Source of the DNA: JBIIUJ01 sp044340025
Lineage (GTDB): Bacteria > Pseudomonadota > Alphaproteobacteria > Caulobacterales > Aquidulcibacteraceae
Direction of reading: 5' to 3'
Assembly (NCBI GenBank): GCA_044340025.1
Contig: JBIIUJ010000003.1
Span: forward strand, 1 to 55,359
Length of the DNA stretch: 55,359 nt
In this document: positions 38,328 through 46,686 of the stretch, in pieces
How positions within the stretch are numbered: position 1 is the stretch's first letter
Layout of the letters: the number at the start of each line of letters is the position of its first letter
Program-made: the position numbers and the translations under genes
The notes under the pieces: model-generated
What the model was told of the DNA's origin: nothing
What the model saw: only the letters and a program-made list of their open reading frames with translations
The model's database searches: none

Positions 38328-39082
38328 TCCACGATCCCGTCCACGTCCGGCGTGCGCCAGGCCAGGTGCTGGCCGCCGTCTGCGGCGATCATCTGCCCTG
38401 TCACGGCGCGCGCCTGCAAGAGGAAGGCGACCGCGTCGGCGACCTCGTCGGCGGAGCCGCCGCGGCCAAGGATGGTCGCACCCGCCTGCTTGGCGAAGTC
38501 CTCTTCCGACTGGCGCGCATTGCGCAGCGTGGGGCCGGGCGCCACGCCATTCACCCGCGCGCGCGGGGCCAGCGCCTGAGCCAGCGTCTTTGTGGCGGTC
38601 AGGAGCGCCGCCTTGGAGAGCGTGTAGCTGAAGAATTGCGGCGTCAGCTTCCAGACCCGCTGGTCGATGATGTTCACCACCGCGCCTTCTGCGCCCTCGG
38701 GCAAGGCGGCGGCGAACCGCTGCGCCAGCAGGCAGGGGGCGCGCAAATTGGCGTCCATGTGCATCGCCCACGTGGCTTGCGTGAAATCCTGCGCCTCGTC
38801 GCCTTCGAACATGGAGGCGCAATTGACGAGGCCTGTCAGAGGCAGGCCAAGGGCGGCGGCGGCGGCGTCCACCAGCCCGAAACAAGCGTCCCAGTCGGCC
38901 AGATCAGCCTGAACCGTGCAGGCCTTGCCGCCGGCTGCGATGATGTCGGCGGCCTGCGCTTCTGCGGCCTGCGCGCTTGCGCGATAGTGGAGCGCCAAAG
39001 CCCAGCCGTCTGCGGCGAGGCGTTGTGCGATGGCCGCGCCCACGCGCACGCCGCCGCCGGTGATGAGGGCCGCCTTGGTCAT
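38324..39082 (-). CDS. SDR family oxidoreductase, FolM/pteridine-reductase-like
   Basis: This is a short-chain dehydrogenase of 252 residues with the NAD(P)-binding motif ALITGGGVRVGAAIAQRLAA. The TGxxxRxG form, with an arginine, is characteristic of pteridine reductases and FolM. The catalytic YxxxK is FSYTLSKAAL (Y and K at about 150-154), with VNIIDQRVWK just before and VNGVAPGPTL after. Coupling to folB through an ATGA overlap supports a folate/pterin role such as dihydromonapterin or dihydrofolate reduction. A longer in-frame start exists at 39160 but adds an Ala-rich, unfamiliar segment. Confidence 0.88.
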   Translation of the reverse strand: MTKAALITGGGVRVGAAIAQRLAADGWALALHYRASAQAAEAQAADIIAAGGKACTVQADLADWDACFGLVDAAAAALGLPLTGLVNCASMFEGDEAQDFTQATWAMHMDANLRAPCLLAQRFAAALPEGAEGAVVNIIDQRVWKLTPQFFSYTLSKAALLTATKTLAQALAPRARVNGVAPGPTLRNARQSEEDFAKQAGATILGRGGSADEVADAVAFLLQARAVTGQMIAADGGQHLAWRTPDVDGIVE

Positions 39083-39253
39083 GGCCGCCCACTTAAGCGG
39101 CGCAGGCCCCTTGTCCAGCGCGGGGGCTGCTGTAGCCGCAGCGCCACGCCCGCTCGCCAATCAGCGGACACTCTGCATCCGGACGTTGCACTGCGGCGCA
39201 GGCAGTTCAATTTATGAGATTGGCCGCGTTTCGGCTTGTCAGGGAACCCCATC

Positions 39254-41575
39254 ATGTTTTCATCGGTTTTTCGCCATGCGCTGCTCCTTGGCGCAGCTGC
39301 GAGCGCGCTGAGCGCTGCGCCCGCGCTCGCCCAGCAGGCCCCGGCGGCGGGCGAAGCTCGCCAGGCCCAGACCGTTGTCGTCACGGGCGCACGCCAGCGC
39401 GCTGAATCGGTGCAGGATGCGCCGCTCGCCGTGCAGGCGTTCGACGCCGCCACCATCGCCAGCGCCGGCATCAACCGCCCAGCCGACTTCGTGGCGCTGA
39501 CGCCCAACGTCACCTTCATCCAGACCACGAACGTGGGCGAAAGCCAGGTCCACATCCGCGGCGTGATCCAGCCGCGCGATACCGAGCCGCCCTTCGCCTA
39601 TGTCGTGGACGGGGTGCTCATCCCCAACCCGAACGCCTTCAACCAGGAACTGGTCGACATCCAGCAGATCGAGGTGATCAAGGGCCCGATCGGCTCCATC
39701 TACGGCCGCAACGCCATCGGCGGCGCCATCCTCGTCTCGACCAAGAAGCCCGGGCCGACAACCGAGGGCGTGATCCAGGCCGGCTATGAGTTCGAGGGCG
39801 ACGAATACAAGCTCGGCGGCTATGTCTCCGGCGCGCTGGCGCAGAACGTCTTCGGCCGCCTCACGCTCAGCTACACCGACCGCGACGGCTATTTCGACAA
39901 CATCACCCGCCGCGCCAAGGAAGACCCGTTCAACGAACTGGTCGCGCGCGGCCGGCTGATCTGGGAAGTCAGCCCCTCGGTGGAGGTCGATCTTTCGGCG
40001 AACTGGGGCCAGATCGAGGGCTACGCATTCGCCTTCAACAACCAGCTTTCCTTTACGCCGGGCTTCACCACGCTGTCGCCGCGCGGCGTCTCCACGGCCA
40101 ATACGTCGCTGCCCTACGTGGGCAACCTCGGCAGCTTCAACAATCAGGACCGTTGGGGCGTCTCCGCGCGCCTGACGTGGGAGACTGGCGCGGGCACGCT
40201 TTCGGCCTTCATTGCGCGCAGCGAGCTTGAGGAGAACATGGGCGGGGAGGGCGCAGCCGACCTTGCGCTGTTCGGGCTGCTTGGCCCCCCAGGGCCCAAC
40301 GTGCCGGCGGCGGGCGCCTTCTTCGTCGATCCGAGCCTGTTTGAAGGCTATGGCCCGACCGACCGCGACGGCGCGCAATATCAGGAGCGCAACCAGACCG
40401 ACACGTCGGTGGAAGTGCGCTTCACCTCGCCCGAGGACAATGCGCTGCGCTACATCGTGGGCGCCTATTACATCGACTTCGAGCGCGACATTAAGCTCCT
40501 GACGGGCGAAGTCGGCACGGGCAACCGGGTGCGCCAGGCGCCGGTGATCCGCGTGGGCGGGCCGAATTTCGGCGGCGGCTCGGGCGGCGACAATTCCAAC
40601 TCCGCCTATGCGGTGTTCGGCCAGATCGCCTATGACCTCACCGACAAGATCGAGCTGTCGGCCGCGCTGCGCTACGACAAGGAAGAGCGCGACAACGTCA
40701 ACACGGTGCCCAATGTGGGTATTGGCGCGCCGCTGGGCGCGCGCCGCTCCGGCGAGTTCGAGGCGACGCAGCCGCGCGTCTCCATCCGCTATGAGCCGAC
40801 CGAGGCCGTCACGCTCTACGCCACCTATGGCGAGGGCTTCCGTTCTGGCGGGTTCAATCCGCTGGGCTCGCGCGCGTTGATCGTGAACGTGGACGGCAAG
40901 ACCAACACCACGGTGCAGGACGCCTTCCCGAAGGAAACCTCCCAGAGCTGGGAAGCAGGCGTGAAGACCACGAGCTTTGGCGGCCGGCTGGCCTTCAATG
41001 CGGCGGTGTTCGCCACCGACGTGGAAAACGCCCACTTCTTCCAATTCTTCCCCTTCTCGCTCGCGCGCGTGATCTCGATCGTGCAGGCAAACGAGATCCG
41101 GGGCGCGGAGTTCGACTTCACCTTCGACATCACCGACAGCTTCAAGGTGTTTGGCGGGGCGGGCGTGCTCGACAGCGAAATCACCCAGAACCGGGAAGAG
41201 CCCGGCACGGTGGGCAATCAGATGCCCTTCACGCCGGAAAACTCCCTCTCGCTGGGCGCCCAGTATGAGCGCACGATCGGTCCGTTCGACTTCACGACCC
41301 GGATCGACTGGAACCGCACCGGCGAGATGTGGTTCGACACCTCCAATACGCCGGGCACGGCGCGTCCGGAGCTTGACCTTGTGAACCTGCGCGCCTCGCT
41401 CGCGGGCGAACGCTGGACGGTCACGGCCTTCAGCCGCAACCTGTTCGACGAGGCCTACAACGTGGATGCCGTCGTTCTGAACGTGCCGCCGCCGGCGGGC
41501 CTGACGTTCAACTTCGTCACCAAGGGCACGCCGCGCACAATCGGGCTGGAGTTCAAGTACAACTTCGGCGGCTGA
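39254..41575 (+). CDS. TonB-dependent outer membrane receptor
   Basis: A signal peptide (MFSSVFRHALLLGAAASA...) is followed by the TonB box region VVVTGARQRAE. The plug domain (about 35-155) contains VHIRGVIQPRD, PFAYVVDGVLIP and EVIKGPIGSIYGRNAIGGAI, and a 22-strand barrel with many FxAtYGEGFRSGGFNPL-type strands makes up the rest. It ends EFKYNFGG. Substrate cannot be read, but the DTEPPFAYVVDGVLI plug is typical of Caulobacterales receptors for siderophores, sugars or vitamins. The RBS AGGGA (39241-39245) is 8 bases before ATG 39254. A strong terminator follows and it appears monocistronic. Confidence 0.95.
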   Translation: MFSSVFRHALLLGAAASALSAAPALAQQAPAAGEARQAQTVVVTGARQRAESVQDAPLAVQAFDAATIASAGINRPADFVALTPNVTFIQTTNVGESQVHIRGVIQPRDTEPPFAYVVDGVLIPNPNAFNQELVDIQQIEVIKGPIGSIYGRNAIGGAILVSTKKPGPTTEGVIQAGYEFEGDEYKLGGYVSGALAQNVFGRLTLSYTDRDGYFDNITRRAKEDPFNELVARGRLIWEVSPSVEVDLSANWGQIEGYAFAFNNQLSFTPGFTTLSPRGVSTANTSLPYVGNLGSFNNQDRWGVSARLTWETGAGTLSAFIARSELEENMGGEGAADLALFGLLGPPGPNVPAAGAFFVDPSLFEGYGPTDRDGAQYQERNQTDTSVEVRFTSPEDNALRYIVGAYYIDFERDIKLLTGEVGTGNRVRQAPVIRVGGPNFGGGSGGDNSNSAYAVFGQIAYDLTDKIELSAALRYDKEERDNVNTVPNVGIGAPLGARRSGEFEATQPRVSIRYEPTEAVTLYATYGEGFRSGGFNPLGSRALIVNVDGKTNTTVQDAFPKETSQSWEAGVKTTSFGGRLAFNAAVFATDVENAHFFQFFPFSLARVISIVQANEIRGAEFDFTFDITDSFKVFGGAGVLDSEITQNREEPGTVGNQMPFTPENSLSLGAQYERTIGPFDFTTRIDWNRTGEMWFDTSNTPGTARPELDLVNLRASLAGERWTVTAFSRNLFDEAYNVDAVVLNVPPPAGLTFNFVTKGTPRTIGLEFKYNFGG

Positions 41576-41600
41576 TCGGGCCCCTATCCGCGCCAAAAAG

Positions 41601-41633
41601 AAGGCCGCCCGGAGCGATCCGGGCGGCCTTTTT
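41601..41633. terminator. Strong terminator after the TonB-dependent receptor
   Basis: The 12-bp perfect stem AAGGCCGCCCGG / CCGGGCGGCCTT (41601-41630, 6-base loop) ends in TTTTT on the plus strand. It is preceded by AAAAAG, so it could also terminate leftward transcripts. Confidence 0.92.
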
Positions 41634-41770
41634 GCAGGTGCGCCTCGGGGGAGGAAACGCCCAGGAAAGGGCGATGGCTGACGAGGCTCAGCCACGGGCC
41701 GAGAGATAGGCGGGGCCCATGACAAGGCGATGACGCGCTCGCGGGCGGCAGGATTGCGCGAGCGGGAGGC

Positions 41771-42034
41771 TCAGACCCGGATGTCGATGAAACTTCCCGG
41801 CCGCGGCAAGGGCTGGGCGGCCGCCGTTGCGGGAGCGAGCGGCGCTTCGCGGCGCACGACGCTGGCCATCGCGGCGGCCTTCTGCTCGGTCGTGGCGCCG
41901 TCCGGGGTAGCCGCAGCGGTCTGCTGGCCTTTCAGCAGCGCTTCGAAAGCGCGCGCTTTCTCGTCCGGTCCTGCGGCGCGGCGCAGGGCGGCGAGCTGGG
42001 CCTGAAGCGCCTGGGCTTCTGCAGAGACGCGCAT
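41771..42034 (-). CDS. Hypothetical protein downstream of ccmG
   Basis: The 87-residue protein has an N-terminal amphipathic helical region rich in Ala, Leu and Arg (ALQAQLAALRRAAGPDEKAR), an Ala/Thr/Pro linker and a conserved-looking C-terminal end (PLPRPGSFIDIRV). No signal peptide or membrane segment is visible. I do not recognise the family. It begins 24 bp after the ccmG stop on the same strand and is probably the last gene of that transcript. Base composition is like the neighbours. Confidence 0.6.
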   Translation of the reverse strand: MRVSAEAQALQAQLAALRRAAGPDEKARAFEALLKGQQTAAATPDGATTEQKAAAMASVVRREAPLAPATAAAQPLPRPGSFIDIRV

Positions 42035-42058
42035 CGGCTCTGGGTGCGTGCGGTTTGG

Positions 42059-42595
42059 TTAACGCGCGGTTGAGGCCGCGTTCAGCGCCGGGGCGAGGAA
42101 GGCGGCGACCTCGTCCGGCGCCAGCGGGCCGGTGTGCTTGGCGAGCACCGTGCCGTCGGCCCCGATCAGGAAGGTCTCGGGCACGCCGGTGATGCCAAAC
42201 TCGATGCCGGATTCGCCCAGCGGATCGAGGCCGGAGGCCGCAAACGGATCGCCCAGCTCCGCGAGGAAACGGCGCGCATCCTCCGGCTCGTCGCGATAGG
42301 CCAGCCCCAGCACCACGATCCGGTCATCCTTCGAGAGTTGCAGCAGAACCGGATGCTCCACCCGGCAGGGGACGCACCAGCTCGCCCAGAAGTTCAACAC
42401 GATCGGTTTGCCGCGATAGGCCTCGAGCGCCAGTTCGCCCTCGCCCCCCAGCAGACGCGCCGTGATGGCGGGAGCGGGCTTGCCGATCAGCTGACTTTCA
42501 AACTTTTCCGCCCGCTGGCCCAGAACGCCCCAGACGCCCAGCCCCGCCAGCCCCACAAACAGCACAACCGGGATGATGGCCCAGAGCCGCCTCAT
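42059..42595 (-). CDS. ccmG: Cytochrome c biogenesis thiol:disulfide oxidoreductase CcmG/DsbE
   Basis: This is a membrane-anchored periplasmic thioredoxin-like protein that keeps apocytochrome c cysteines reduced for heme attachment. The N-terminal helix (LWAIIPVVLFVGLAGLGVWG) serves as anchor. The active site is NFWASWCVPCRVEHP (CVPC at 74-77), and GVPETFLIGADGTV contains the cis-proline. The length of 178 aa is typical. Its ATG 42595 overlaps the stop codon of ccmD (ATGA). Confidence 0.95.
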   Translation of the reverse strand: MRRLWAIIPVVLFVGLAGLGVWGVLGQRAEKFESQLIGKPAPAITARLLGGEGELALEAYRGKPIVLNFWASWCVPCRVEHPVLLQLSKDDRIVVLGLAYRDEPEDARRFLAELGDPFAASGLDPLGESGIEFGITGVPETFLIGADGTVLAKHTGPLAPDEVAAFLAPALNAASTAR

Positions 42596-42774
42596 TCGGC
42601 GGCGGCCTTGCGCGCATCGCGTTCGGCCTCAAGCTCGGCGACGCGCGCGCTCCAGCGCTTGTGCGCGCGCGCCGTGAGCACGATCAGCGCCACCAGCGCG
42701 CCCAGGACAAGAATGTAGGACGGCCAGACAAACCAGCCGTAATCGCCCATGCTGGGAAAGCCCTCGCTCACGAC
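42592..42774 (-). CDS. ccmD: Heme exporter protein CcmD
   Basis: This is a small single-span protein that stabilises the CcmC-CcmE heme complex. The sequence MGDYGWFVWPSYILVLGALV is typical, with a single hydrophobic stretch followed by a charged helical tail (RVAELEAERDARKAAAE). The start is either GTG 42774, overlapping the end of ccmC (60 aa), or ATG 42750 (52 aa). Both have weak RBSs. It is coupled to ccmG by a four-base overlap. Identification rests on the hydrophobicity profile and its position between ccmC and ccmG. Confidence 0.88.
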   Translation of the reverse strand, partial: VVSEGFPSMGDYGWFVWPSYILVLGALVALIVLTARAHKRWSARVAELEAERDARKAAAE

Positions 42775-43484
42775 AGACGCGCCTCCAGCGCGGCCGCGCG
42801 CCGCTTCAGGATCTCCACCCGCATGGCGGCCAGATGCAGCGCGGCGAAGGCGAAGCTGAAGGCGAACGCCATCACAAACAGCGGGATGAAATACTCCGGC
42901 GGCATCGCCGGCCCGTCGCCGCGCAGGATGCTGGCGGGCTGGTGCAGCGTGTTCCACCACTCGACCGAGCGGTTGATGATCGGAATGTTCACAGCCCCCA
43001 CAAGGCAGAGGATGGCGGCGGCGCGCGCGGCCTTCTGCTCATCCTCCATCGCGGCCCAGAGCGCCATGTAGCCGAGATAGATGAAAAACAGCACCAGAAC
43101 CGATGTCAGACGCGCGTCCCAGACCCACCACGTGCCCCAGGTCGGCTGGCCCCAGAGCGAGCCCGTGACGAGCGCGCCGGCGGTGAAGATCGCCCCCAGG
43201 GGGGCTGCGGCCTTGGCCGCCACGTCGGCCAGCGCATGGCGCCAGACCAGACTGACAATGCTTGCCGCCGCCATGATCACATACACAAAGGACGCAAGCC
43301 AGGCGGCGGGCACATGCACATACATGATGCGCACCGTGTCGTGCTGCTGATAGTCCGGCGGCAGGATGACGAGCGCCCAGGGCAGGCCGATGGCGAACAG
43401 CAGCGCCGCGATCCCGGCAAGCCAGGGGATCAGCGCGCCCGAAAGGCTCATGAAGCGTTGGGGGTTGGCGAAAAAGGAGAACAT
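42768..43484 (-). CDS. ccmC: Heme exporter membrane protein CcmC
   Basis: CcmC is a six-helix inner-membrane protein that presents heme to CcmE. The tryptophan-rich heme-handling motif appears as WGTWWVWDARLTSVL at about residues 118-132. The two conserved histidines lie in YVHVPAAWLA and SVEWWNTLHQPAS. Length is 238 aa. It is 43 bp downstream of ccmB and overlaps ccmD. Confidence 0.97.
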   Translation of the reverse strand: MFSFFANPQRFMSLSGALIPWLAGIAALLFAIGLPWALVILPPDYQQHDTVRIMYVHVPAAWLASFVYVIMAAASIVSLVWRHALADVAAKAAAPLGAIFTAGALVTGSLWGQPTWGTWWVWDARLTSVLVLFFIYLGYMALWAAMEDEQKAARAAAILCLVGAVNIPIINRSVEWWNTLHQPASILRGDGPAMPPEYFIPLFVMAFAFSFAFAALHLAAMRVEILKRRAAALEARLS

Positions 43485-43527
43485 TCCGCGCCCTAGGTAG
43501 CTTTCAGCGGCAAGCCCGGCAAGGCGA

Positions 43528-44199
43528 TCACTCCAGATGTAGCCTGAGGCCGGCCGCCGCAGCCGGCGGGCTCAGCGCAGCGCCTGCAAGCGCCAGCGCA
43601 CACAGCAGCAGGAACGGCTGGGAGGCAAGCGCCCCGCCCTTCACATAAAGATCAGCCGCCCCGGCGGCGAAAATCACTGTGGGCGCATAAAGCGGCAACG
43701 CAAGCAGCGCCACGAGCAAGCCCCCCCGGCGCACCCCGGCCCCGAGCGCAGCCCCGATCGAGCCGATGGCGAACAGCGCAACCCCAGCGACGGCCAGGAT
43801 CAGCGTCAGGCCGATTAGCCGGTCTGGCGGGATCTGGAGCAGCAGCCCCAGCACCGGCGTGATGGCCAGGATCGGGCCCGCCACCGCAAGATACTGCCCC
43901 GTGATCTTGGCAAGCACGCTGAGCGTGAGCGGCAGCGGCGACAGCGCAAGAAGGTCCAACGTGCCGTCTTCCAGATCTGCCTGGAACAGCCGCTCCAGCG
44001 AAACAAGCGCGGCCAAGGCAAGCCCGAGCGCCAGATAGCCCGGCCCCACCTGCGCCAGAAGCGCGGGGTCCGGCCCTATGGCGAAGGGCAGGAAGGCCGC
44101 GGCGCCGGCATAGAAGGCGGCGGGCAATGCCGCCCCGCCGCCCGCCGTCCAGCCGAGTCGCAGCTCCCGCCCGATCAGGGCTGCCAGCGCGCGCATCAT
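43528..44199 (-). CDS. ccmB: Heme exporter permease CcmB
   Basis: CcmB is the membrane subunit of the CcmAB ABC transporter, which releases holo-CcmE. The 223-residue protein has six hydrophobic segments and family motifs ALIGRELRLGWTAGGG, SLERLFQADLEDGTLDLLAL and VRRGGLLVALLALPLYAPTV. ATG 44199 overlaps the ccmA stop (ATGA). A longer reading further upstream would run into ccmA and is discarded. Confidence 0.95.
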   Translation of the reverse strand: MMRALAALIGRELRLGWTAGGGAALPAAFYAGAAAFLPFAIGPDPALLAQVGPGYLALGLALAALVSLERLFQADLEDGTLDLLALSPLPLTLSVLAKITGQYLAVAGPILAITPVLGLLLQIPPDRLIGLTLILAVAGVALFAIGSIGAALGAGVRRGGLLVALLALPLYAPTVIFAAGAADLYVKGGALASQPFLLLCALALAGAALSPPAAAAGLRLHLE

Positions 44200-44816
44200 C
44201 GCGGAATCTCCAGCACCCGCGCGCGCACGCCCGGCAAGGGATCGTGCGCGGCGGCGATCACCAGCCCGCCTTGCGCGCAATGGGCCGCCAGCAGATCGCC
44301 CAGCAGCGCGCGGCCTTGCGCATCCAGCGGCGCGGCCGGCTCATCGAGCAGCCAGACCGGGCGATCGGCCACGATCAGCCGGGCGAGCGCAAGCCGCCGG
44401 CGCTGGCCGGCCGACAGCGATCCGCCGGCGCGCTCGGCCAGCGCGGTCAGGCCGACAGCCGACAGCGCCTTGGCGATCCCGGCGCGTGGCGCGGCGAAAA
44501 GATCGGCAAACACCTCAAGCTGGGCGCGCACTGTCTCTGCGCCCTTCACCGCATCGGCATGGCCGAGATAGAGCAGAGAGGCGGCGGCGCCCTCATCTTC
44601 CGGCCGGGTGGGGTCTGAAACAATGATCTGGCCGGCGGCGGGCGGCAGAAGGCCCGCAATCATGCGCAGCAGGCTCGATTTGCCCGCCCCATTCGGCCCG
44701 CGCAGCTCCACCGCCTCGCCTGGCGCGGCCTCGAACGACAGCCCCTCAAAGACAGGACGCCCGCCCCGCCGGCAGGCGAGCGCCGCGATGGTCAGGGAGG
44801 CGGCGTGGCGGGTCAT
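44196..44816 (-). CDS. ccmA: Heme exporter ATP-binding protein CcmA
   Basis: CcmA is the ATPase subunit of the CcmAB transporter. The Walker A motif is GPNGAGKSSLLRMIAGLL, the signature is LSAGQRRRLALARL, and the Walker B is VWLLDEPAAPLD. The CcmA-specific LLYLGHADAVKG lies between them. The length of 206 aa is normal when started at ATG 44816. The frame continues upstream into a repeat element and is not coding there. It is the first gene of the ccmABCDG set and is separated from ftsY by the repeat at 44826-44906. Confidence 0.96.
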   Translation of the reverse strand: MTRHAASLTIAALACRRGGRPVFEGLSFEAAPGEAVELRGPNGAGKSSLLRMIAGLLPPAAGQIIVSDPTRPEDEGAAASLLYLGHADAVKGAETVRAQLEVFADLFAAPRAGIAKALSAVGLTALAERAGGSLSAGQRRRLALARLIVADRPVWLLDEPAAPLDAQGRALLGDLLAAHCAQGGLVIAAAHDPLPGVRARVLEIPR

Positions 44817-44825
44817 GGGCGCTTT

Positions 44826-44906
44826 GTCATCCCGGACGGACCGCAGGTCCGATCCGGGACCTTGCGGAGGCTGGTCCCGGCTCTCGCGTTGCTCGGCCGG
44901 GATGAC
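44826..44906. repeat. Intergenic GTCATCCCGG-type palindromic repeat, copy 2
   Basis: The element is bounded by GTCATCCCGG (44826) and CCGGGATGAC (44897-44906). Its inner part contains GGACCGCAGGTCC (44838-44850) and GATCCGGGACC/GGTCCCGG arms. It fills the gap between ftsY and ccmA and is the same family as 25574-25671. Confidence 0.8.
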
Positions 44907-44946
44907 GCCCAGGGCAGGTGCAATGGGTTGCGCAAGCCCGGCCGCC

Positions 44947-46011
44947 TCAAAACGCGTCCAGCCCGACAAGCGCGCGCGAAAAGGCGCGCGCGGAAAAAGG
45001 CTGAAGGTCGGCCGCGCTCTCGCCCACGCCGATGAAGCGGATCGGCAGCTTCTGGGCCTCGCCCAGCGCGACCAGAACCCCGCCTTTGGCCGTGCCGTCG
45101 AGCTTGGTCATCACCACGCCCGTCACGGCGGCGGCATGGCGGAAGGCTTCGGCCTGGGAGAGCGCGTTCTGGCCCACGGTGGCGTCCAGCACCAGGAAGG
45201 TCTCGTGCGGGGCGTAGGGGTCGAGCTTCTGGAGCACGCGCACGATCTTGCCCAGCTCGTCCATCAGCTCGGCCCGGTTCTGAAGCCGGCCGGCGGTGTC
45301 GATCAGCACGATCTCCACCCCGTCGCGCCGCGCCGCCTCATAGGCCTCAAACACCAGACCCGCGGCATCGGCGCCGGTCGGCCTGGCCATCACAGGCGCG
45401 CCGGTGCGCTCGCCCCAGACCTTGAGCTGTTCCACCGCGGCGGCGCGAAACGTGTCGCCGGCCACCAGCAGGATGCGATGGCCGGCCGCGGTCAGATTGG
45501 CGGCGATCTTGCCGATCGTGGTGGTCTTGCCCGAGCCATTGACCCCGACAAACAGAATGACGCGCGGGCCGGTCAGGCCGTCGCTCTGCACAAACGGGCT
45601 GTCGTGGGTCTCGAGCGGCGCGAGCGCGGCCTCGATCTCGCTGGCGAGCGCTTCGCGCAGCGCGTCCGGCCCGGCGTCCCTGGCGAAGCGCGCCCTGGCC
45701 AGCCCTGCCCGGATGCGCCCAGCGGCGCGCGCGCCCATATCGGAGAGGATCAGCAGCTCCTCGAGTTCGTCCAGCGTCTCTTCGTCCAGCTCGCGCCTGG
45801 TGAAGACGGCCGAGACCCCGTCCGCCAGCCGCGACGACGATCGCGACAGCCCGCCCACCAGCCGGCCGAAGAAGCCGCGCTCGGAGGGCTCTGGCTCAGG
45901 CTCAGGCTCGGGCTTGGGCGCGGGGTCGGCGGCGGCCCGGGCGAGGATGGCGTCAGCCTCGGCGGCGGCCTTGGCGGTCGCGTCGTCTTTCTTCTTTCCC
46001 CAGCCGAACAC
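44947..46011 (-). CDS. ftsY: Signal recognition particle receptor FtsY
   Basis: FtsY is the membrane-associated GTPase that receives SRP-ribosome complexes. The start is GTG 46011 with AAGGAGG 5 bases upstream. The N-terminus carries an acidic and Pro/Glu-repeat linker (PEPEPEPEPSERGFFGRL) ahead of the helical N domain. The GTPase domain has G1 GVNGSGKTTTIGKIAANL, DTAGRLQNR, and TKLDGTAKGGVLVAL, and ends GVGESAADLQPFSA. The 354 aa total is normal. A long in-frame extension upstream overlaps the acetyltransferase gene antiparallel in frame use and is not coding. Confidence 0.97.
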   Translation of the reverse strand: MFGWGKKKDDATAKAAAEADAILARAAADPAPKPEPEPEPEPSERGFFGRLVGGLSRSSSRLADGVSAVFTRRELDEETLDELEELLILSDMGARAAGRIRAGLARARFARDAGPDALREALASEIEAALAPLETHDSPFVQSDGLTGPRVILFVGVNGSGKTTTIGKIAANLTAAGHRILLVAGDTFRAAAVEQLKVWGERTGAPVMARPTGADAAGLVFEAYEAARRDGVEIVLIDTAGRLQNRAELMDELGKIVRVLQKLDPYAPHETFLVLDATVGQNALSQAEAFRHAAAVTGVVMTKLDGTAKGGVLVALGEAQKLPIRFIGVGESAADLQPFSARAFSRALVGLDAF

Positions 46012-46034
46012 GCAGGCCTCCTTGCGCCCTCGTC

Positions 46035-46568
46035 TTAGCCCGCGCCGGCAGACGGCGCAAAAGACGCAGCGTCGCGGATCATCGCCCGGGAGGGCACGTC
46101 GTCGCCCCGGGCAAGGCAGAACTCGCGCGTCTCCTGCCCGGTGTAGCGAAAGCCGAGCTTGGCGAGCACGTGGCCGGAGGCCGCGTTCTCCACATAATGG
46201 CGCGCGGCGAAGGCCCGCTCGCCGCGTGCTTCGGCCCAGGCGAGCAGGGCCAGACCAGCCTCCGTTGCGAAGCCCTGGCCCCAAAAAGGCTCGCCCAGCC
46301 AATAGCCAAGCTCGAACAGGCCATCGCGCCGGTGCAGGCCGATCATGCCGATCGGCGCGCCGTTCAGGGTGAGGACGAAGACATGGTCTGTGTCGGCGGC
46401 GTGCGCCTGCGGCAGCGTGGCGAAGAAGGCCTCCGCGTCTTCGCGATGATAGGGATAGGGCAGGCGCGAGACCATGCGCGCCACCGCGTAATTGTTGGCG
46501 AGTGCGGCGACGGCGGGCGCATCGGCCGGGAGCGGCGGGCGCAGCACAAGGCGGAGGCTCTCAATCAC
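46035..46568 (-). CDS. GNAT family N-acetyltransferase (RimJ/RimL-like)
   Basis: The 177-residue protein begins with SLRLVLRPPLPADAPAVAAL. It has PIGMIGLHRRDGLFELGYWL, the acetyl-CoA motif PFWGQGFATEAGLALLAW and YVENAASGHVLAKLGFRYTG. These are the N-x-A-S and Q/RGxxT/A features of the RimJ/RimL group. GTG 46568 is preferred, with AGAGG 7 bases upstream. The substrate is unknown. It precedes ftsY by 23 bp and is probably in the same transcript. Confidence 0.9.
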   Translation of the reverse strand: MIESLRLVLRPPLPADAPAVAALANNYAVARMVSRLPYPYHREDAEAFFATLPQAHAADTDHVFVLTLNGAPIGMIGLHRRDGLFELGYWLGEPFWGQGFATEAGLALLAWAEARGERAFAARHYVENAASGHVLAKLGFRYTGQETREFCLARGDDVPSRAMIRDAASFAPSAGAG

Positions 46569-46686
46569 GCGACATCCTCTTCCAGGGCGGATCGCCATGG
46601 CGCGCGCCTTCGGCTAGACATTGTTCCAGGACGGGATGGCGCTGGTCTTGCATCGCAGGCCGCGCGCTCCGGGAGCTTGCCGCGTC

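Noticed and set aside
39260..41725. An 821-codon open frame antisense to the TonB-dependent receptor
   Set aside because: Same GC-driven artefact. The composition is unlike a protein, and the opposite strand has all receptor motifs.
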